From Candidatus Multiplicimicrobium inquinatum (GTDB taxonomy: Bacteria > Omnitrophota > Omnitrophia > Omnitrophales > Aquincolibacteriaceae), in the NCBI GenBank assembly GCA_002344825.1, contig DDUN01000006.1, forward strand, positions 10,336 to 74,335: DNA of 64,000 nt, given 5' to 3'. The translations under genes were made by a program, and so were the position numbers. This document shows, in pieces, positions 32,922 through 41,520 of this stretch. Positions within the stretch are counted from its first letter, which is position 1. Each line of letters starts with the position of its first letter. Under the pieces are notes generated by a model. The model searched no databases and was not told the DNA's origin. It saw nothing but the letters and a program-made list of their open reading frames with translations.

Positions 32922-33098
32922 ATGCCTGTAAAAAAAATGAAGAAAATCAAGGGTTCGCAGGTTCGGGTTTTTAAAATAAAGAATCGCCGCGGATTGGCGG
33001 GACTTTGTCTGGACCATTTAACGGAAGGGGCATCCAAGCCTCAGGTTTTGGAAAGAATGCGTAAGGCCTTACGCCGTTCGGGATACGAGCTGATTTAA
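32922..33098 (+). CDS. 58-residue basic protein, unknown
   Basis: A short frame with an excellent ribosome-binding site (AAGGAGGG, 4 bases before ATG). The peptide begins MPVKKMKKIKGSQVRVF, continues NRRGLAGLCLDHLTEG and ends LRRSGYELI. It is basic with a predicted helical C-terminal half. The good translation signals and gene-like composition support it being real. I do not recognise a family. It is divergent from the small membrane protein and lies 108 bases before scpA. Confidence 0.6.
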   Translation: MPVKKMKKIKGSQVRVFKIKNRRGLAGLCLDHLTEGASKPQVLERMRKALRRSGYELI

Positions 33099-33206
33099 AA
33101 AACAGCTTTTAAGGGCTGATTCCCTGATTGACAGTAAGGAGATGGATTCCTACAATAGCCATACTTTGTGGGGTCTAATCATTTAACCTACTGGATTTAG
33201 TGCGCC

Positions 33207-34121
33207 ATGCCTGATTCGTCTGATAACAATATAAACTCGTCCTCTGAGGAAACGTCCGGCGAACTTCCTTTAGTTCATTCTGCTCCGGCGACTGAGGCTC
33301 AATCTACTGAGCCGGTTGAGCCCATTGCTTTTCTGCCGACGGAGAGGTCCATTGCCCTGCATGTCAAACTTGAAATTTATGACGGTCCGCTCGATCTTCT
33401 GCTCGATTTAATCAAAAAAAATGAAATGGATATTTACAATATCCCGATCACGGTTATTACACGCCAATACCTAGATTATCTTGAAACATTAAAAAGTCTC
33501 GACTTGGAAGTGGCTGGCGAATTTATTGTGATGGCCGCGACTTTGATTCACATAAAGTCGAAAATGCTTCTTCCGCAGGAAGTGACACAGGAAGAAGATG
33601 ATTCAGGGCAAGATCCCCGCAGCGAACTTGTGCGTAAGCTTTTGGAGTATCAAGCGTTCAAAGAAGCCGCGCGCGAACTGGGTTTTTTGCAAACGGAGCG
33701 CGGCAAGGTTTTTACGCGTCAAATCACGGATTATTATCTTTCTGATTTAAGTGCGGATGATGTCGGCATTGATACTTTCAGCGCTAATTTTTATGACCTT
33801 CTCGCTGCTTTCCAAAAAGTTTTGACTCAGCACGGGCGCGAGGCCATGCATGAAGTTTATGAGCAGGTTGTTTCGATTGAAGATAAAATTACGTCGATTA
33901 AAGGGCTGTTCACGCACAAAAACACGGTGCGATTTTTTGATTTGTTTTCTGAGCGGTGGACGAAGAATGAATTGATCGCCACCTTTTTGGCTTTGCTTGA
34001 AATTGTCCGAATGAAAATCGCGATCGTGAAGCAAGACAGTCAGTTTGAAGATATTGTGTTGGAAAAACGCGAACAAAATGAATTTCAGTTTTCCGTTCCG
34101 GCTCCGGCCGATGCGGTTTAA
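33207..34121 (+). CDS. scpA: segregation and condensation protein A
   Basis: 304-residue kleisin that bridges the SMC dimer in chromosome condensation. The N-terminal SMC-neck-binding part has the typical YDGPLDLLLDLIKKNEMDIYNIPI and the VMAATLIHIKSKMLLP helix. The C-terminal winged helix (FLALLEIVRMKI) binds the SMC head. About 50 residues of acidic, Ser/Pro-rich leader precede the domain. scpB follows 17 bases later. Confidence 0.94.
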   Translation: MPDSSDNNINSSSEETSGELPLVHSAPATEAQSTEPVEPIAFLPTERSIALHVKLEIYDGPLDLLLDLIKKNEMDIYNIPITVITRQYLDYLETLKSLDLEVAGEFIVMAATLIHIKSKMLLPQEVTQEEDDSGQDPRSELVRKLLEYQAFKEAARELGFLQTERGKVFTRQITDYYLSDLSADDVGIDTFSANFYDLLAAFQKVLTQHGREAMHEVYEQVVSIEDKITSIKGLFTHKNTVRFFDLFSERWTKNELIATFLALLEIVRMKIAIVKQDSQFEDIVLEKREQNEFQFSVPAPADAV

Positions 34122-34138
34122 GTAAATAGGGGATTATC

Positions 34139-35101
34139 ATGTCAAAAGCGGACGCCGTTAAAGAAAAAGAGAAAGAACAGAAGCTCAAAGCGCTTAGGCG
34201 TGAATTAGACGAGCAAATCACCGAACAGCTTGAAGCAGCTGCCGTTTCTGAGCAGCTGGATACGGAGCGTCTGAATAGTGTTGATACCCAGCAATTATCC
34301 GAAGCGGATCTTGAAGACCCAACGCGCGCCAAGCAGGTAATTGAAGCCCTTATTTTTGCTTCATCGAAACCAATTACCCCTGCTGAAATCCGCAAAGTTG
34401 CAAAGTCGCTGACGCCCGCCGTGATTAAAGACTATGTTGCCGCGATTCAAGCCGAGTATGTTGCCACGAATCGTCCATTTGATTTGGTTGAAGTTGCCGG
34501 CGGTTACGAAATTGCGACCAAAAAAGAATTTGCTCCCTGGATTTTTAAAATTGAGCTTCAGAAAAAAGTAAAGCAAGCTTCTCATTCCGCGCTTGAGACT
34601 TTGGCGATTCTTGCTTATAAGCAGCCTTTGACGCGGGCCGAAATCGAAGAGCTCCGCGGTGTGGATACCAGCGGGGTGATGTCGACTTTGATGGAAAAAG
34701 ATTTTGTGAAGATTGTAGGCAAAAAAGAAGTTCCCGGGCGCCCATTTCTGTATGGCACGACGGATAAATTTTTAGAACACTTCGGCTTAAAAGATTTGAC
34801 CGATTTGCCGAACATTGACGAGATTCGTGATTTGGTTTCGAAATCCGTTAAAAAAGACGAGCTTCTTTCCACTGCCCGTGTTGTTTCTGCCTCTGAGCCT
34901 TCGGCTCAACCGGCGGAAGGAGATTTGTTGGTTTCCGAAGATCCGGTGAAGGCGATTGATCACGAAGCTGAAAAGCGTGAACGTGAGAAAATGCTCGCTG
35001 AAATTACGGATGAAATTGAATCCGTCAGCACGAAGGTTGATTTTCAGACTGAAGCCCCATCCGCCGAAGCAGCGCCTCCGCAGGACGAAAAGGCGCAATA
35101 A
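34139..35101 (+). CDS. scpB: segregation and condensation protein B
   Basis: 320 residues. Tandem winged helices of ScpB are clear: VIEALIFASSKPIT, GGYEIATKKEF, ALETLAILAYKQPLTRAEIEELRGV, GRPFLYGTT and FLEHFGL. It forms the SMC-ScpAB complex with the preceding gene. The first 60 residues are a charged coiled extension, and about 90 residues follow the core. This C-terminal tail contains, at residues 251-258, the peptide A-S-E-P-S-A-Q-P encoded by an in-frame palindromic element that also occurs in ileS. The tail is otherwise low-complexity and acidic, so an insertion there should be tolerated. Confidence 0.92.
   Translation: MSKADAVKEKEKEQKLKALRRELDEQITEQLEAAAVSEQLDTERLNSVDTQQLSEADLEDPTRAKQVIEALIFASSKPITPAEIRKVAKSLTPAVIKDYVAAIQAEYVATNRPFDLVEVAGGYEIATKKEFAPWIFKIELQKKVKQASHSALETLAILAYKQPLTRAEIEELRGVDTSGVMSTLMEKDFVKIVGKKEVPGRPFLYGTTDKFLEHFGLKDLTDLPNIDEIRDLVSKSVKKDELLSTARVVSASEPSAQPAEGDLLVSEDPVKAIDHEAEKREREKMLAEITDEIESVSTKVDFQTEAPSAEAAPPQDEKAQ
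34889..34912 (+). repeat. CTCTG/CAACCG palindromic element inside scpB, copy 7
   Basis: CTCTG, arm AGCC, loop TTC, arm GGCT, CAACCG; 23 bases identical to the copy inside ileS. Occupies exactly eight codons. Confidence 0.85.
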
Positions 35102-35170
35102 GCCGCGCGCTTGTGTCTCGGTTAAAATTGAGCGGTACGCGTTACGAAATTCGCGGTACAATACTTAAAT

Positions 35171-36253
35171 ATGAGTAAAAAAAAGCTGCAAGGCATTCGC
35201 AAGCATATCGACCAAATTGATTCACGTATTCTAGATCTTCTTGATCAACGGATGCGTCACGTGCTTGCCATCGGCCACGAAAAATCAAAAAAAGGCAGCC
35301 CTGTTTATTCTCCGGCGCGTGAAAAAGAAATTTTTCAGAACCTCGAAAAACGCGCGGCCAAAGGTTTGCTTTCTCCTACGGCGCTGAAAGCAATTTATCG
35401 TGAAATTATGTCGGCGGCTATCGCGCTTGAAAAGCCGATTCAGATTTCTTATCTCGGACCTGAAGCTACTTACACTCATTTAGCCTCGCTTTCCAAGTTC
35501 GGCGCCAGTGTGGCTTATTCTCCCGCGGAAAGTTTTCGGGAAGTGTTTCGCGATGTAGAGCAGGCTGTTTCAGATTACGGTGTGATTCCCATCGAAAACT
35601 CCATCGATGGAGCGGTGACGCATGCGCTTGATTTGCTGATTGATTCTGATTTAAAAATTTGCTCTGAAATTTACTTCGGTATTTCGCATCAGTTGATGGC
35701 GAAAGTAGACATTAAAAAAATCAAGCGTGTTTATTCAAAGTCGGAAGTATTCGGTCAATGCCGGATGTGGATTGAAAGACATTTGCACGGAGTAGAGTTG
35801 ATTCCAGCGGCTTCGTCCGCCGCTGCCGCGCAGAAAGTTAAAAATGAAAAAGGAGCGGCCGCGATCGGGTCCGCCTTGGCGTCGAAGCTTTATGGACTGC
35901 CGGTGATCGCGAAAAACATTCAGGACTTTTCCGAAAATGTAACCCGATTTTTAGTGGTCGGTAAAACTATTCCGGGCCAGACGGGAGATGATAAAACTTC
36001 GATTTTAGTTTCCGTTAAAGACAAGGTCGGAGCTTTGCATGAGGTGATTGCGCCTTTCATGAAGTATAAAGTGAATATGAGCAAAATTGAATCGCGTCCG
36101 TCTAAGAAAAAAGCCTGGGAGTATTATTTTTTTATTGATTTCGAAGGGCATGTTGAGAATCCGCGCGTGCGCCGCATGCTCGCGGAAGTTGAAAAGCATG
36201 CTCGTTTCGTCAAAGTTTTGGGGTCATTTCCTTCAGCCGGAGCCAGCCGGTAG
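35171..36253 (+). CDS. pheA: bifunctional chorismate mutase / prephenate dehydratase
   Basis: 360 residues. The AroQ chorismate mutase helices come first (residues 1-85; IRKHIDQIDSRILDLLDQRM). The dehydratase domain (ISYLGPEATYTHLAS, YGVIPIENSIDGAV, NVTRFLVVG) and a C-terminal ACT regulatory domain (TSILVSVKDKVGALHEV, then ESRPSKKKAWEYYFFIDFEGH) follow. It converts chorismate to phenylpyruvate, with feedback by phenylalanine expected through the ACT domain. It heads an aromatic amino acid set with the next two genes. Confidence 0.95.
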   Translation: MSKKKLQGIRKHIDQIDSRILDLLDQRMRHVLAIGHEKSKKGSPVYSPAREKEIFQNLEKRAAKGLLSPTALKAIYREIMSAAIALEKPIQISYLGPEATYTHLASLSKFGASVAYSPAESFREVFRDVEQAVSDYGVIPIENSIDGAVTHALDLLIDSDLKICSEIYFGISHQLMAKVDIKKIKRVYSKSEVFGQCRMWIERHLHGVELIPAASSAAAAQKVKNEKGAAAIGSALASKLYGLPVIAKNIQDFSENVTRFLVVGKTIPGQTGDDKTSILVSVKDKVGALHEVIAPFMKYKVNMSKIESRPSKKKAWEYYFFIDFEGHVENPRVRRMLAEVEKHARFVKVLGSFPSAGASR

Positions 36254-36270
36254 ATTTTCAAGGATATTTT

Positions 36271-37383
36271 ATGATGTCGACAGAGCCTGCTTTCAAAAAA
36301 AATATTGAAGCCATTCATCCCTATGAGCCTGGGAAACCGATCAAGGAAGTTCAGCGTGAATTGGGTTTGAAGCAAATCGTTAAATTGGCGTCAAACGAAA
36401 ACCCTTTGGGCGTTTCTCCACTTGCTTTGAAAGAAATGCAGCGCGTCCTGAAAGAGTGCTTTCTTTACCCCGAAGGCGGATGCCACGAGGTTTTGCATGC
36501 GCTTTCCCGCGAACTCAAACTTCCACCCGAGCAAATTATTTTCGGTAACGGCTCCAATGAAATTATTGAGCTGGTTGGACGCGGATTTCTTTCCGAAGGC
36601 GATGAAGTTGTTTCGTCGGAGAGTTCTTTTCTTGTTTATCCTATTTTAACGCAGGCTTCCGGCGGGAAGTATGTCAGTGTGCCGATGACCTCTGATTACC
36701 GTTATGATTTGAAAGCGCTTGCTGAAGCGGTAACACCTAAAACTAAAATTATTTTCATTGCGAATCCGAATAATCCGACGGGAACTTATGTCCGCCGCCG
36801 TGAAGTCGAGCGGTTTTTGAAGCGTGTGCCTAAGCGTGTTGTGGTCTGCTTTGACGAAGCTTATTTTGATTTTGTGGACGCCAAAGACTTTCCGGATATT
36901 CTCGAATTAATTCGCGGCGGCTCGCCGAATGTTTTATTGTTTCGGACTTTCTCCAAGGCGTATGGGCTTGCAGGTGTACGCATTGGTTATGCTTGTGCCT
37001 CAGCCAAAGTAATTGGCTATCTGCATAAAATTCGCCAGCCTTTTAATGTGAATATGGTGGCGCAAGCGGCGGCGAAAGGCGCAATCCAAGATAAAGCCTT
37101 CAGAAAGAAAACGCGCGAGATCACTTTTCAGGGGCGAAAGTTTTTAGCCGAGACTTTCGATAAATTGGGGCTTGAACATTTGCCGAGCCAAGCCAATTTT
37201 ATTTTGGTGAAGGTGAATCAAAACGGACGCGAGCTTTGCAAATCTTTCCTTAAAAAAGGAATTATCGTGCGCGCGATGGATGCTTATGGTTTTGATGACT
37301 GGATTCGCGTGACGATCGGCCTTCCGAAACAGAACCGCTTATTCATTAAGCGCTTGGTCAAATTTTTAGGGCTGAAGCGTTGA
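36271..37383 (+). CDS. aromatic / histidinol-phosphate aminotransferase (HisC family)
   Basis: 370-residue class I PLP aminotransferase. LASNENPLGVSP, GNGSNEIIELV, NPNNPTGT, FDEAYFDF and the PLP-lysine segment RTFSKAYGLAGVRIGY place it in the HisC subfamily. Between pheA and tyrA it most likely transaminates phenylpyruvate and hydroxyphenylpyruvate (or prephenate), rather than serving histidine synthesis; no other his gene is near. The next gene begins at a TTG overlapping its stop. Confidence 0.88.
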   Translation: MMSTEPAFKKNIEAIHPYEPGKPIKEVQRELGLKQIVKLASNENPLGVSPLALKEMQRVLKECFLYPEGGCHEVLHALSRELKLPPEQIIFGNGSNEIIELVGRGFLSEGDEVVSSESSFLVYPILTQASGGKYVSVPMTSDYRYDLKALAEAVTPKTKIIFIANPNNPTGTYVRRREVERFLKRVPKRVVVCFDEAYFDFVDAKDFPDILELIRGGSPNVLLFRTFSKAYGLAGVRIGYACASAKVIGYLHKIRQPFNVNMVAQAAAKGAIQDKAFRKKTREITFQGRKFLAETFDKLGLEHLPSQANFILVKVNQNGRELCKSFLKKGIIVRAMDAYGFDDWIRVTIGLPKQNRLFIKRLVKFLGLKR

Positions 37384-38261
37384 AGTCGCCCGCGTTTAAA
37401 AAAATCGTTATCATTGGACTTGGTTTGATGGGCGGCTCGCTTGCCGCCGCCGCACGAAAAAAATTTCCTAATTCTCAAATTGTCGGGGTCTCAAGAAGTC
37501 GCAATGCTCTAAATCTTGCTTTTAAAAGAAAATGGATCACTGAAGGACATTACGATCAAAATTTAGAAATGGCATTGGCGGGGGCTGATTTTGTTGTGAT
37601 TTGTACGCCTGTAGATTTGATTTTTCACTATTTAGGCATAATTGATAAATCTGTTCAAAATCCTGTTGTTGTTACGGATGTGGGCAGCGCTCAAAACTCA
37701 ACGGCGGAGTTGGTGAAAAGGAAAAAATGGAAGTATGTGCGTTACGTCGGTGCCCATCCCATGGTTGGATCGGATGCGCGGGGTATTCATGCAGCTAAAC
37801 CCTCGTTATATGAGAATGGCGTAGTTATCATAACTGGTGAAAGTAAAAAGCCTGGGTTTCGGCCGGTTGCACAATTTTGGAAAGAAATTGCTAGAGAGGT
37901 TAGTCATTTTGATCCAAAAATCCATGATAATCTTATTGCGCAAATTAGCCACTTGCCGCATTTGCTTTCTACTTGCCTAATGCTTACAGCTTCTAAAGCC
38001 TCTTTGAAGGTTGCCGCCACGGGTTTTAAGGATATGACGAGATTGGCAAATGGGGCCGAATCAATATGGGCCCCAATCTTCACGAGTAATAAGACGTATT
38101 TGATTAAAGCCCTTTCTAAATATAAAAAGGAGTTAGCTAAATTAGAACATTTAGTTAAGTCTAATGATACCAATGGCTTGCGTAAGGTATTGCGAAATGC
38201 TGCGGAATTACGCAACAAGTGGGAACGTTCAAAGAAGAATATTGCTTGCCTGCCAGACTGA
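37380..38261 (+). CDS. tyrA: prephenate dehydrogenase
   Basis: 293 residues. An N-terminal Rossmann domain IIGLGLMGGSLAAAARK, then VICTPVD, VTDVGSAQ, the catalytic-site GAHPMVGSDARG, and HDNLIAQISHLPHLLS in the helical domain match the NAD-dependent TyrA family. It makes 4-hydroxyphenylpyruvate for tyrosine. The start is TTG (TTGA overlap with the aminotransferase stop). From about the middle onward codon use looks less biased than in the neighbours. It is followed directly by rpsA; aroA and cmk, often found at this point, are absent. Confidence 0.92.
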   Translation: MKSPAFKKIVIIGLGLMGGSLAAAARKKFPNSQIVGVSRSRNALNLAFKRKWITEGHYDQNLEMALAGADFVVICTPVDLIFHYLGIIDKSVQNPVVVTDVGSAQNSTAELVKRKKWKYVRYVGAHPMVGSDARGIHAAKPSLYENGVVIITGESKKPGFRPVAQFWKEIAREVSHFDPKIHDNLIAQISHLPHLLSTCLMLTASKASLKVAATGFKDMTRLANGAESIWAPIFTSNKTYLIKALSKYKKELAKLEHLVKSNDTNGLRKVLRNAAELRNKWERSKKNIACLPD

Positions 38262-38273
38262 TTCGCCTATAAT
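38246..38273 (+). promoter_or_regulatory. promoter for rpsA
   Basis: TTGCCT at 38246-38251, a 16-base spacer and a perfect TATAAT at 38268-38273, overlapping the end of tyrA. Transcription from here gives a leader of about 170 bases. Confidence 0.6.
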
Positions 38274-38319
38274 TCTCCCTCACGCGAAGGGTATTTTGCC
38301 CTGAGCGAATTCAATCATA

Positions 38320-38340
38320 GAATCCGGATGGTCCGGGTTC
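38320..38340 (+). promoter_or_regulatory. hairpin in the rpsA leader
   Basis: GAATCCGGA pairs with TCCGGGTTC around a 3-base loop, a nine-pair stem with one G-T pair and no T-run. It lies midway in the 5' leader. S1 is autoregulated through leader structure in enterobacteria, so a similar role is possible. Confidence 0.4.
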
Positions 38341-38453
38341 CAAGAGTTAAACTGTTTTCCGATGCGGCAATCGCAAAGGGGAAAATCCGACTGACCGTTT
38401 CACGGCCACAGGAAAAATAAGACAGGGCTCTTAAACAGGAGAAATCAATCAGC

Positions 38454-39998
38454 ATGTCAACATTCGCAGAACTTTTCGAAGCATCCACAAGCAGTCTTGC
38501 AGAAGGCTCTTTAGTTAAAGGCACGATCGTTGCCGTAAAAAACAACCAGGTGATGGTTGATATCGGATTTAAAGCCGAAGGTCTTTTAGATATTAATGAA
38601 TTTTCTTCCCCTGAAGAAGCCGTGATCGGCTCTGAAGTTGAAGTTCTGTTTGAATCGTTTGACGATAAAAACGGTTTGTCTGTTGTTTCCAAGCGTAAAG
38701 CCGATCGTCAGCGTACTTGGAATGAAATTCTTTCCACAGCTCAAGAAGGTACGATTGTTGACGGTCGTATTTCCCGTAAAGTACGCGGCGGTCTTATGGT
38801 TGACGTGGGCATGGATGCTTTCTTGCCTGCTTCGCTGCTTGACGTTCGCCCGGTACGCAACGTTGACGCGTTGCTCGGTCTCCGCAGTAAATTTGTGATC
38901 GTAAAAATCAATCACAAGCGCAAAAACATCGTTGTTTCCCGCAAAGATTTTCTCGAAAAAGAACGCAGCGTTCTCCGCACCGACCGCTTGAGCAAGCTCG
39001 CCGTGAATGACGTTGTACAAGGAAAAGCTAAGAACATCACTGATTTCGGTGTGTTCGTTGACTTGGGCGATCTTGACGGATTGCTGCATATCACCGATAT
39101 GTGCTGGGGCCGCATTTCTCATCCTTCTGAAATGGTTAAGGTTGGGGATGAAATCGAAGTGGTTGTGATCGGCATTGATCGCGAAAAGAACAAAGTTTCT
39201 CTCGGTCTTAAGCAGAAATCCAAGGATCCTTGGGTTGCTGTTGACGATAAGTATTCCATCGGAAACCAGGTTCGCGGCCGTGTTGTGAACATTCTTCCTT
39301 ACGGTGCTTTCGTTGAACTTGAGCCCGGCATTGAAGGTTTGGTTCACATCAGCGAACTCAGCTGGACGAAGCGCGTTGCGCATCCGAGCGAAATTCTCAA
39401 AGTCAGCGATGTGCTTGACGTTGTGATTCTGAGCCTCGACAAAGACAATCGTAAGATTTCTTTGGGTGCGAAGCAGACTCAGGAAAATCCGTGGAAAAAA
39501 GCCCAGGATAAATACAATGTCGGCGACCGCGTGAAGGGGAAGGTTCGTAATCTCGTGGATTACGGTGCTTTCATTGAACTTCAAGACGGTATCGACGGAT
39601 TGCTGCATGTCTCCGATATGTCATGGACACAGAAAATTCAGAAAGCCGCTGACTTTGTTAAAAAAGGCGACGAGCTTGAATTGATGGTTCTTTCGGTGGA
39701 TGTTGAAGCTCAGAAAATTTCTTTGGGCCTCAAGCAAATGAGCATCGATCCTTGGAATGATTTGACGAAGGATTTACTCGCCGGTAATCAGGTGACAGGC
39801 AAAGTTTCGCGTATCGTGAACTTCGGCTTATTTGTCGAAATCGATGGCGGACTGGAGGGTCTTGTTCATATCTCCGAAATTCCGGATGCGAAGACACAAG
39901 CCGATGTTGAATCTCGTTTTAAGCCCGGTCAGTCCGTGAATTGCACGGTATTGAATGTGGATCAAGCGGGACGCAAAATCAGCCTCGCGCTGAAGTAA
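38454..39998 (+). CDS. rpsA: ribosomal protein S1
   Basis: 514 residues forming six S1 OB folds. The first two, more diverged, bind the ribosome (GTIVAVKNNQVMVDIGFKAEG; GRISRKVRGGLMVDVGMDAF). The last four are close copies (ITDFGVFVDLG, ILPYGAFVELE, LVDYGAFIELQ, IVNFGLFVEID), each with a GLLHI or GLVHIS strand, and bind mRNA. S1 delivers mRNAs with weak Shine-Dalgarno sites to the 30S subunit. Codon use is enriched for highly expressed forms. A strong ACAGGAGAAA ribosome-binding site precedes the ATG. Confidence 0.95.
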   Translation: MSTFAELFEASTSSLAEGSLVKGTIVAVKNNQVMVDIGFKAEGLLDINEFSSPEEAVIGSEVEVLFESFDDKNGLSVVSKRKADRQRTWNEILSTAQEGTIVDGRISRKVRGGLMVDVGMDAFLPASLLDVRPVRNVDALLGLRSKFVIVKINHKRKNIVVSRKDFLEKERSVLRTDRLSKLAVNDVVQGKAKNITDFGVFVDLGDLDGLLHITDMCWGRISHPSEMVKVGDEIEVVVIGIDREKNKVSLGLKQKSKDPWVAVDDKYSIGNQVRGRVVNILPYGAFVELEPGIEGLVHISELSWTKRVAHPSEILKVSDVLDVVILSLDKDNRKISLGAKQTQENPWKKAQDKYNVGDRVKGKVRNLVDYGAFIELQDGIDGLLHVSDMSWTQKIQKAADFVKKGDELELMVLSVDVEAQKISLGLKQMSIDPWNDLTKDLLAGNQVTGKVSRIVNFGLFVEIDGGLEGLVHISEIPDAKTQADVESRFKPGQSVNCTVLNVDQAGRKISLALK

Positions 39999-40003
39999 CT
40001 TTT

Positions 40004-40060
40004 GCTCTGAGCTGTTTTGTGAGCCTCTGCGCAAGGCGCAACTGGCAAACAGCCCAACCG
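40004..40060 (+). repeat. nested pair of CTCTG/CAACYG palindromic elements (copy 8 inside another)
   Basis: The inner element, 40023-40046, is CTCTG, arm CGC, loop AAG, arm GCG, CAACTGGC. It lies in the loop of an outer one: GCTCTGAGCTGTTT at 40004-40017 and AAACAGCCCAACCG at 40047-40060, whose GCTGTTT/AAACAGC arms pair perfectly. It begins 6 bases after the rpsA stop. Confidence 0.75.
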
Positions 40061-40074
40061 CGAATGATTACACT

Positions 40075-41322
40075 ATGAACTCTTCGAGCGGACGCCGAGT
40101 CGTCGTAACAGGACTCGGCGTCCTTTCTTCTATCGGGACAGGGAAAGAAGCCTTTTGGGACGGATTAGTTAACGCTCATAACGGTATTTCTCTCATCTCT
40201 GCGTTTGATCCTGCTGACTTTACGACTCGTTTTGCCGGTGAAATTAAAACTTTTGATCCTTCTGCCTATATTCATGTGAAGCAAATGAAACGCATGGATC
40301 GAACCTCGCAGTTTGCCGTGGCGGCATCTAAAATGGCGGTTCAGGACTCCGGCATTGATTTTCAAAAGCTCGGGCCCGAACGTGTGGGCGTTGTGATCGG
40401 CACCGCAATGGCGGGGCACGGCTACATTCTCGATCAGCACACGACTTTGATGAACAAGGGGCCGATGCGCATCAATCCGTTTACCGCATTAGCGGGCTTT
40501 CCCGACGCTTGCGCGGGTAACGTTTCGATTGAGCTTGGCTTAACTGGGCCCAGCTTTTCAATTTCAACTGCATGTTCCTCCGCATCGGATGCAATGGGCT
40601 ATGCCTTCGAATCGATTCGCTCCGGAAAACTTGATGCGCTTTTAATGGGCGGGGCTGAAGCTTCAATTTTTCCCGGCATTCTCGCGGCATTTTGTGTCGC
40701 GCGCGCGATGTCTACCCGCAATGAATCGCCGGAAACTGCTTCGCGTCCTTTCAGCATGGATCGTGACGGATTTGTACTCGGTGAAGGTGCCGGAATGTTT
40801 GTGCTTGAAGAGTATGAGCACGCGAAAGCCCGCGGCGCGCATATTTATGCCGAAGTTTTAGGCGCAGGCATGACTTGTGATGCTTACCATATGACCGCGC
40901 CCGACCCGGAAGGAAAGCAGGCTGCGCGTGCGATGCGCATGGCCCTGGACACGGCCCGCACTGAGCTGGATGAAATTGACTACATTAACGCGCATGGTAC
41001 TTCTACTCCGCTGAATGACAAAACCGAAACTTTGATTATCAAAAAAGTTTTCGGTGAGCAGGCTTATAAAATTCCGGTCAGCTCCACGAAGTCGATGATT
41101 GGTCATTTGATCGGCGCGGCCGGCGCGGTAGAGACAATCGCGGCTATCTTGGCGATGGATAAACAGGTTATTCCGCCGACACGCAACTACTCTTCAGTTG
41201 ATCCTGATTGCGATCTTGATTATGTTCCGCACACTGCGAGACCTGCAAAAATCCGCAAGGTGCTTAAGAACTCATTCGGGTTTGGCGGGAAGAACTCGAT
41301 CCTTGTTCTCGGCAAAGTTTGA
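40075..41322 (+). CDS. fabF: beta-ketoacyl-ACP synthase II
   Basis: 415-residue condensing enzyme of fatty acid elongation. The Cys-His-His triad is seen in STACSSASDAMG, NAHGTSTPLND and STKSMIGHLIGAAG. The N-terminus RRVVVTGLGVLSSIG and the C-terminal SFGFGGKNS are typical FabF. The rest of the fab cluster is not in the window. It is separated from convergent lpxA by a long repeat. Confidence 0.94.
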   Translation: MNSSSGRRVVVTGLGVLSSIGTGKEAFWDGLVNAHNGISLISAFDPADFTTRFAGEIKTFDPSAYIHVKQMKRMDRTSQFAVAASKMAVQDSGIDFQKLGPERVGVVIGTAMAGHGYILDQHTTLMNKGPMRINPFTALAGFPDACAGNVSIELGLTGPSFSISTACSSASDAMGYAFESIRSGKLDALLMGGAEASIFPGILAAFCVARAMSTRNESPETASRPFSMDRDGFVLGEGAGMFVLEEYEHAKARGAHIYAEVLGAGMTCDAYHMTAPDPEGKQAARAMRMALDTARTELDEIDYINAHGTSTPLNDKTETLIIKKVFGEQAYKIPVSSTKSMIGHLIGAAGAVETIAAILAMDKQVIPPTRNYSSVDPDCDLDYVPHTARPAKIRKVLKNSFGFGGKNSILVLGKV

Positions 41323-41332
41323 AAATCTGCTG

Positions 41333-41467
41333 AAAAAGCCTCATCTGCTTCGTTCTGCGCCGCCGCGATTTCCTTGGCAAATCGCCAAACAATTTACTGC
41401 TTGTGCGGCGTATTGTTTCATACGCCTCCGCGGTCGTTTGCGCGCGTCTCGCATATAAGACTTTTTG
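41333..41467. repeat. about 105-base intergenic repeat, copy C with insertion
   Basis: Begins AAAAAGCCTCATCTGCTTCG and ends ATATAAGACTTTTT, with the inner GGCGTAT/ATACGCC hairpin. About 30 extra bases, including GCGATTTCC-TTGGCAAATCGC (itself a hairpin), interrupt the left half. It lies between the convergent fabF and lpxA. Confidence 0.8.
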
Positions 41468-41520
41468 AGCAGATTTTTCCCAGAAAAGTTTGTGTCGGAA
41501 GGATAGCGCGCGGGAAATTT

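Noticed and set aside
38586..39608. 340-codon open frame on the - strand inside rpsA
   Set aside because: It mirrors the codon pattern of the repetitive S1 gene; the forward protein is unmistakable and the reverse one has no recognisable domain.
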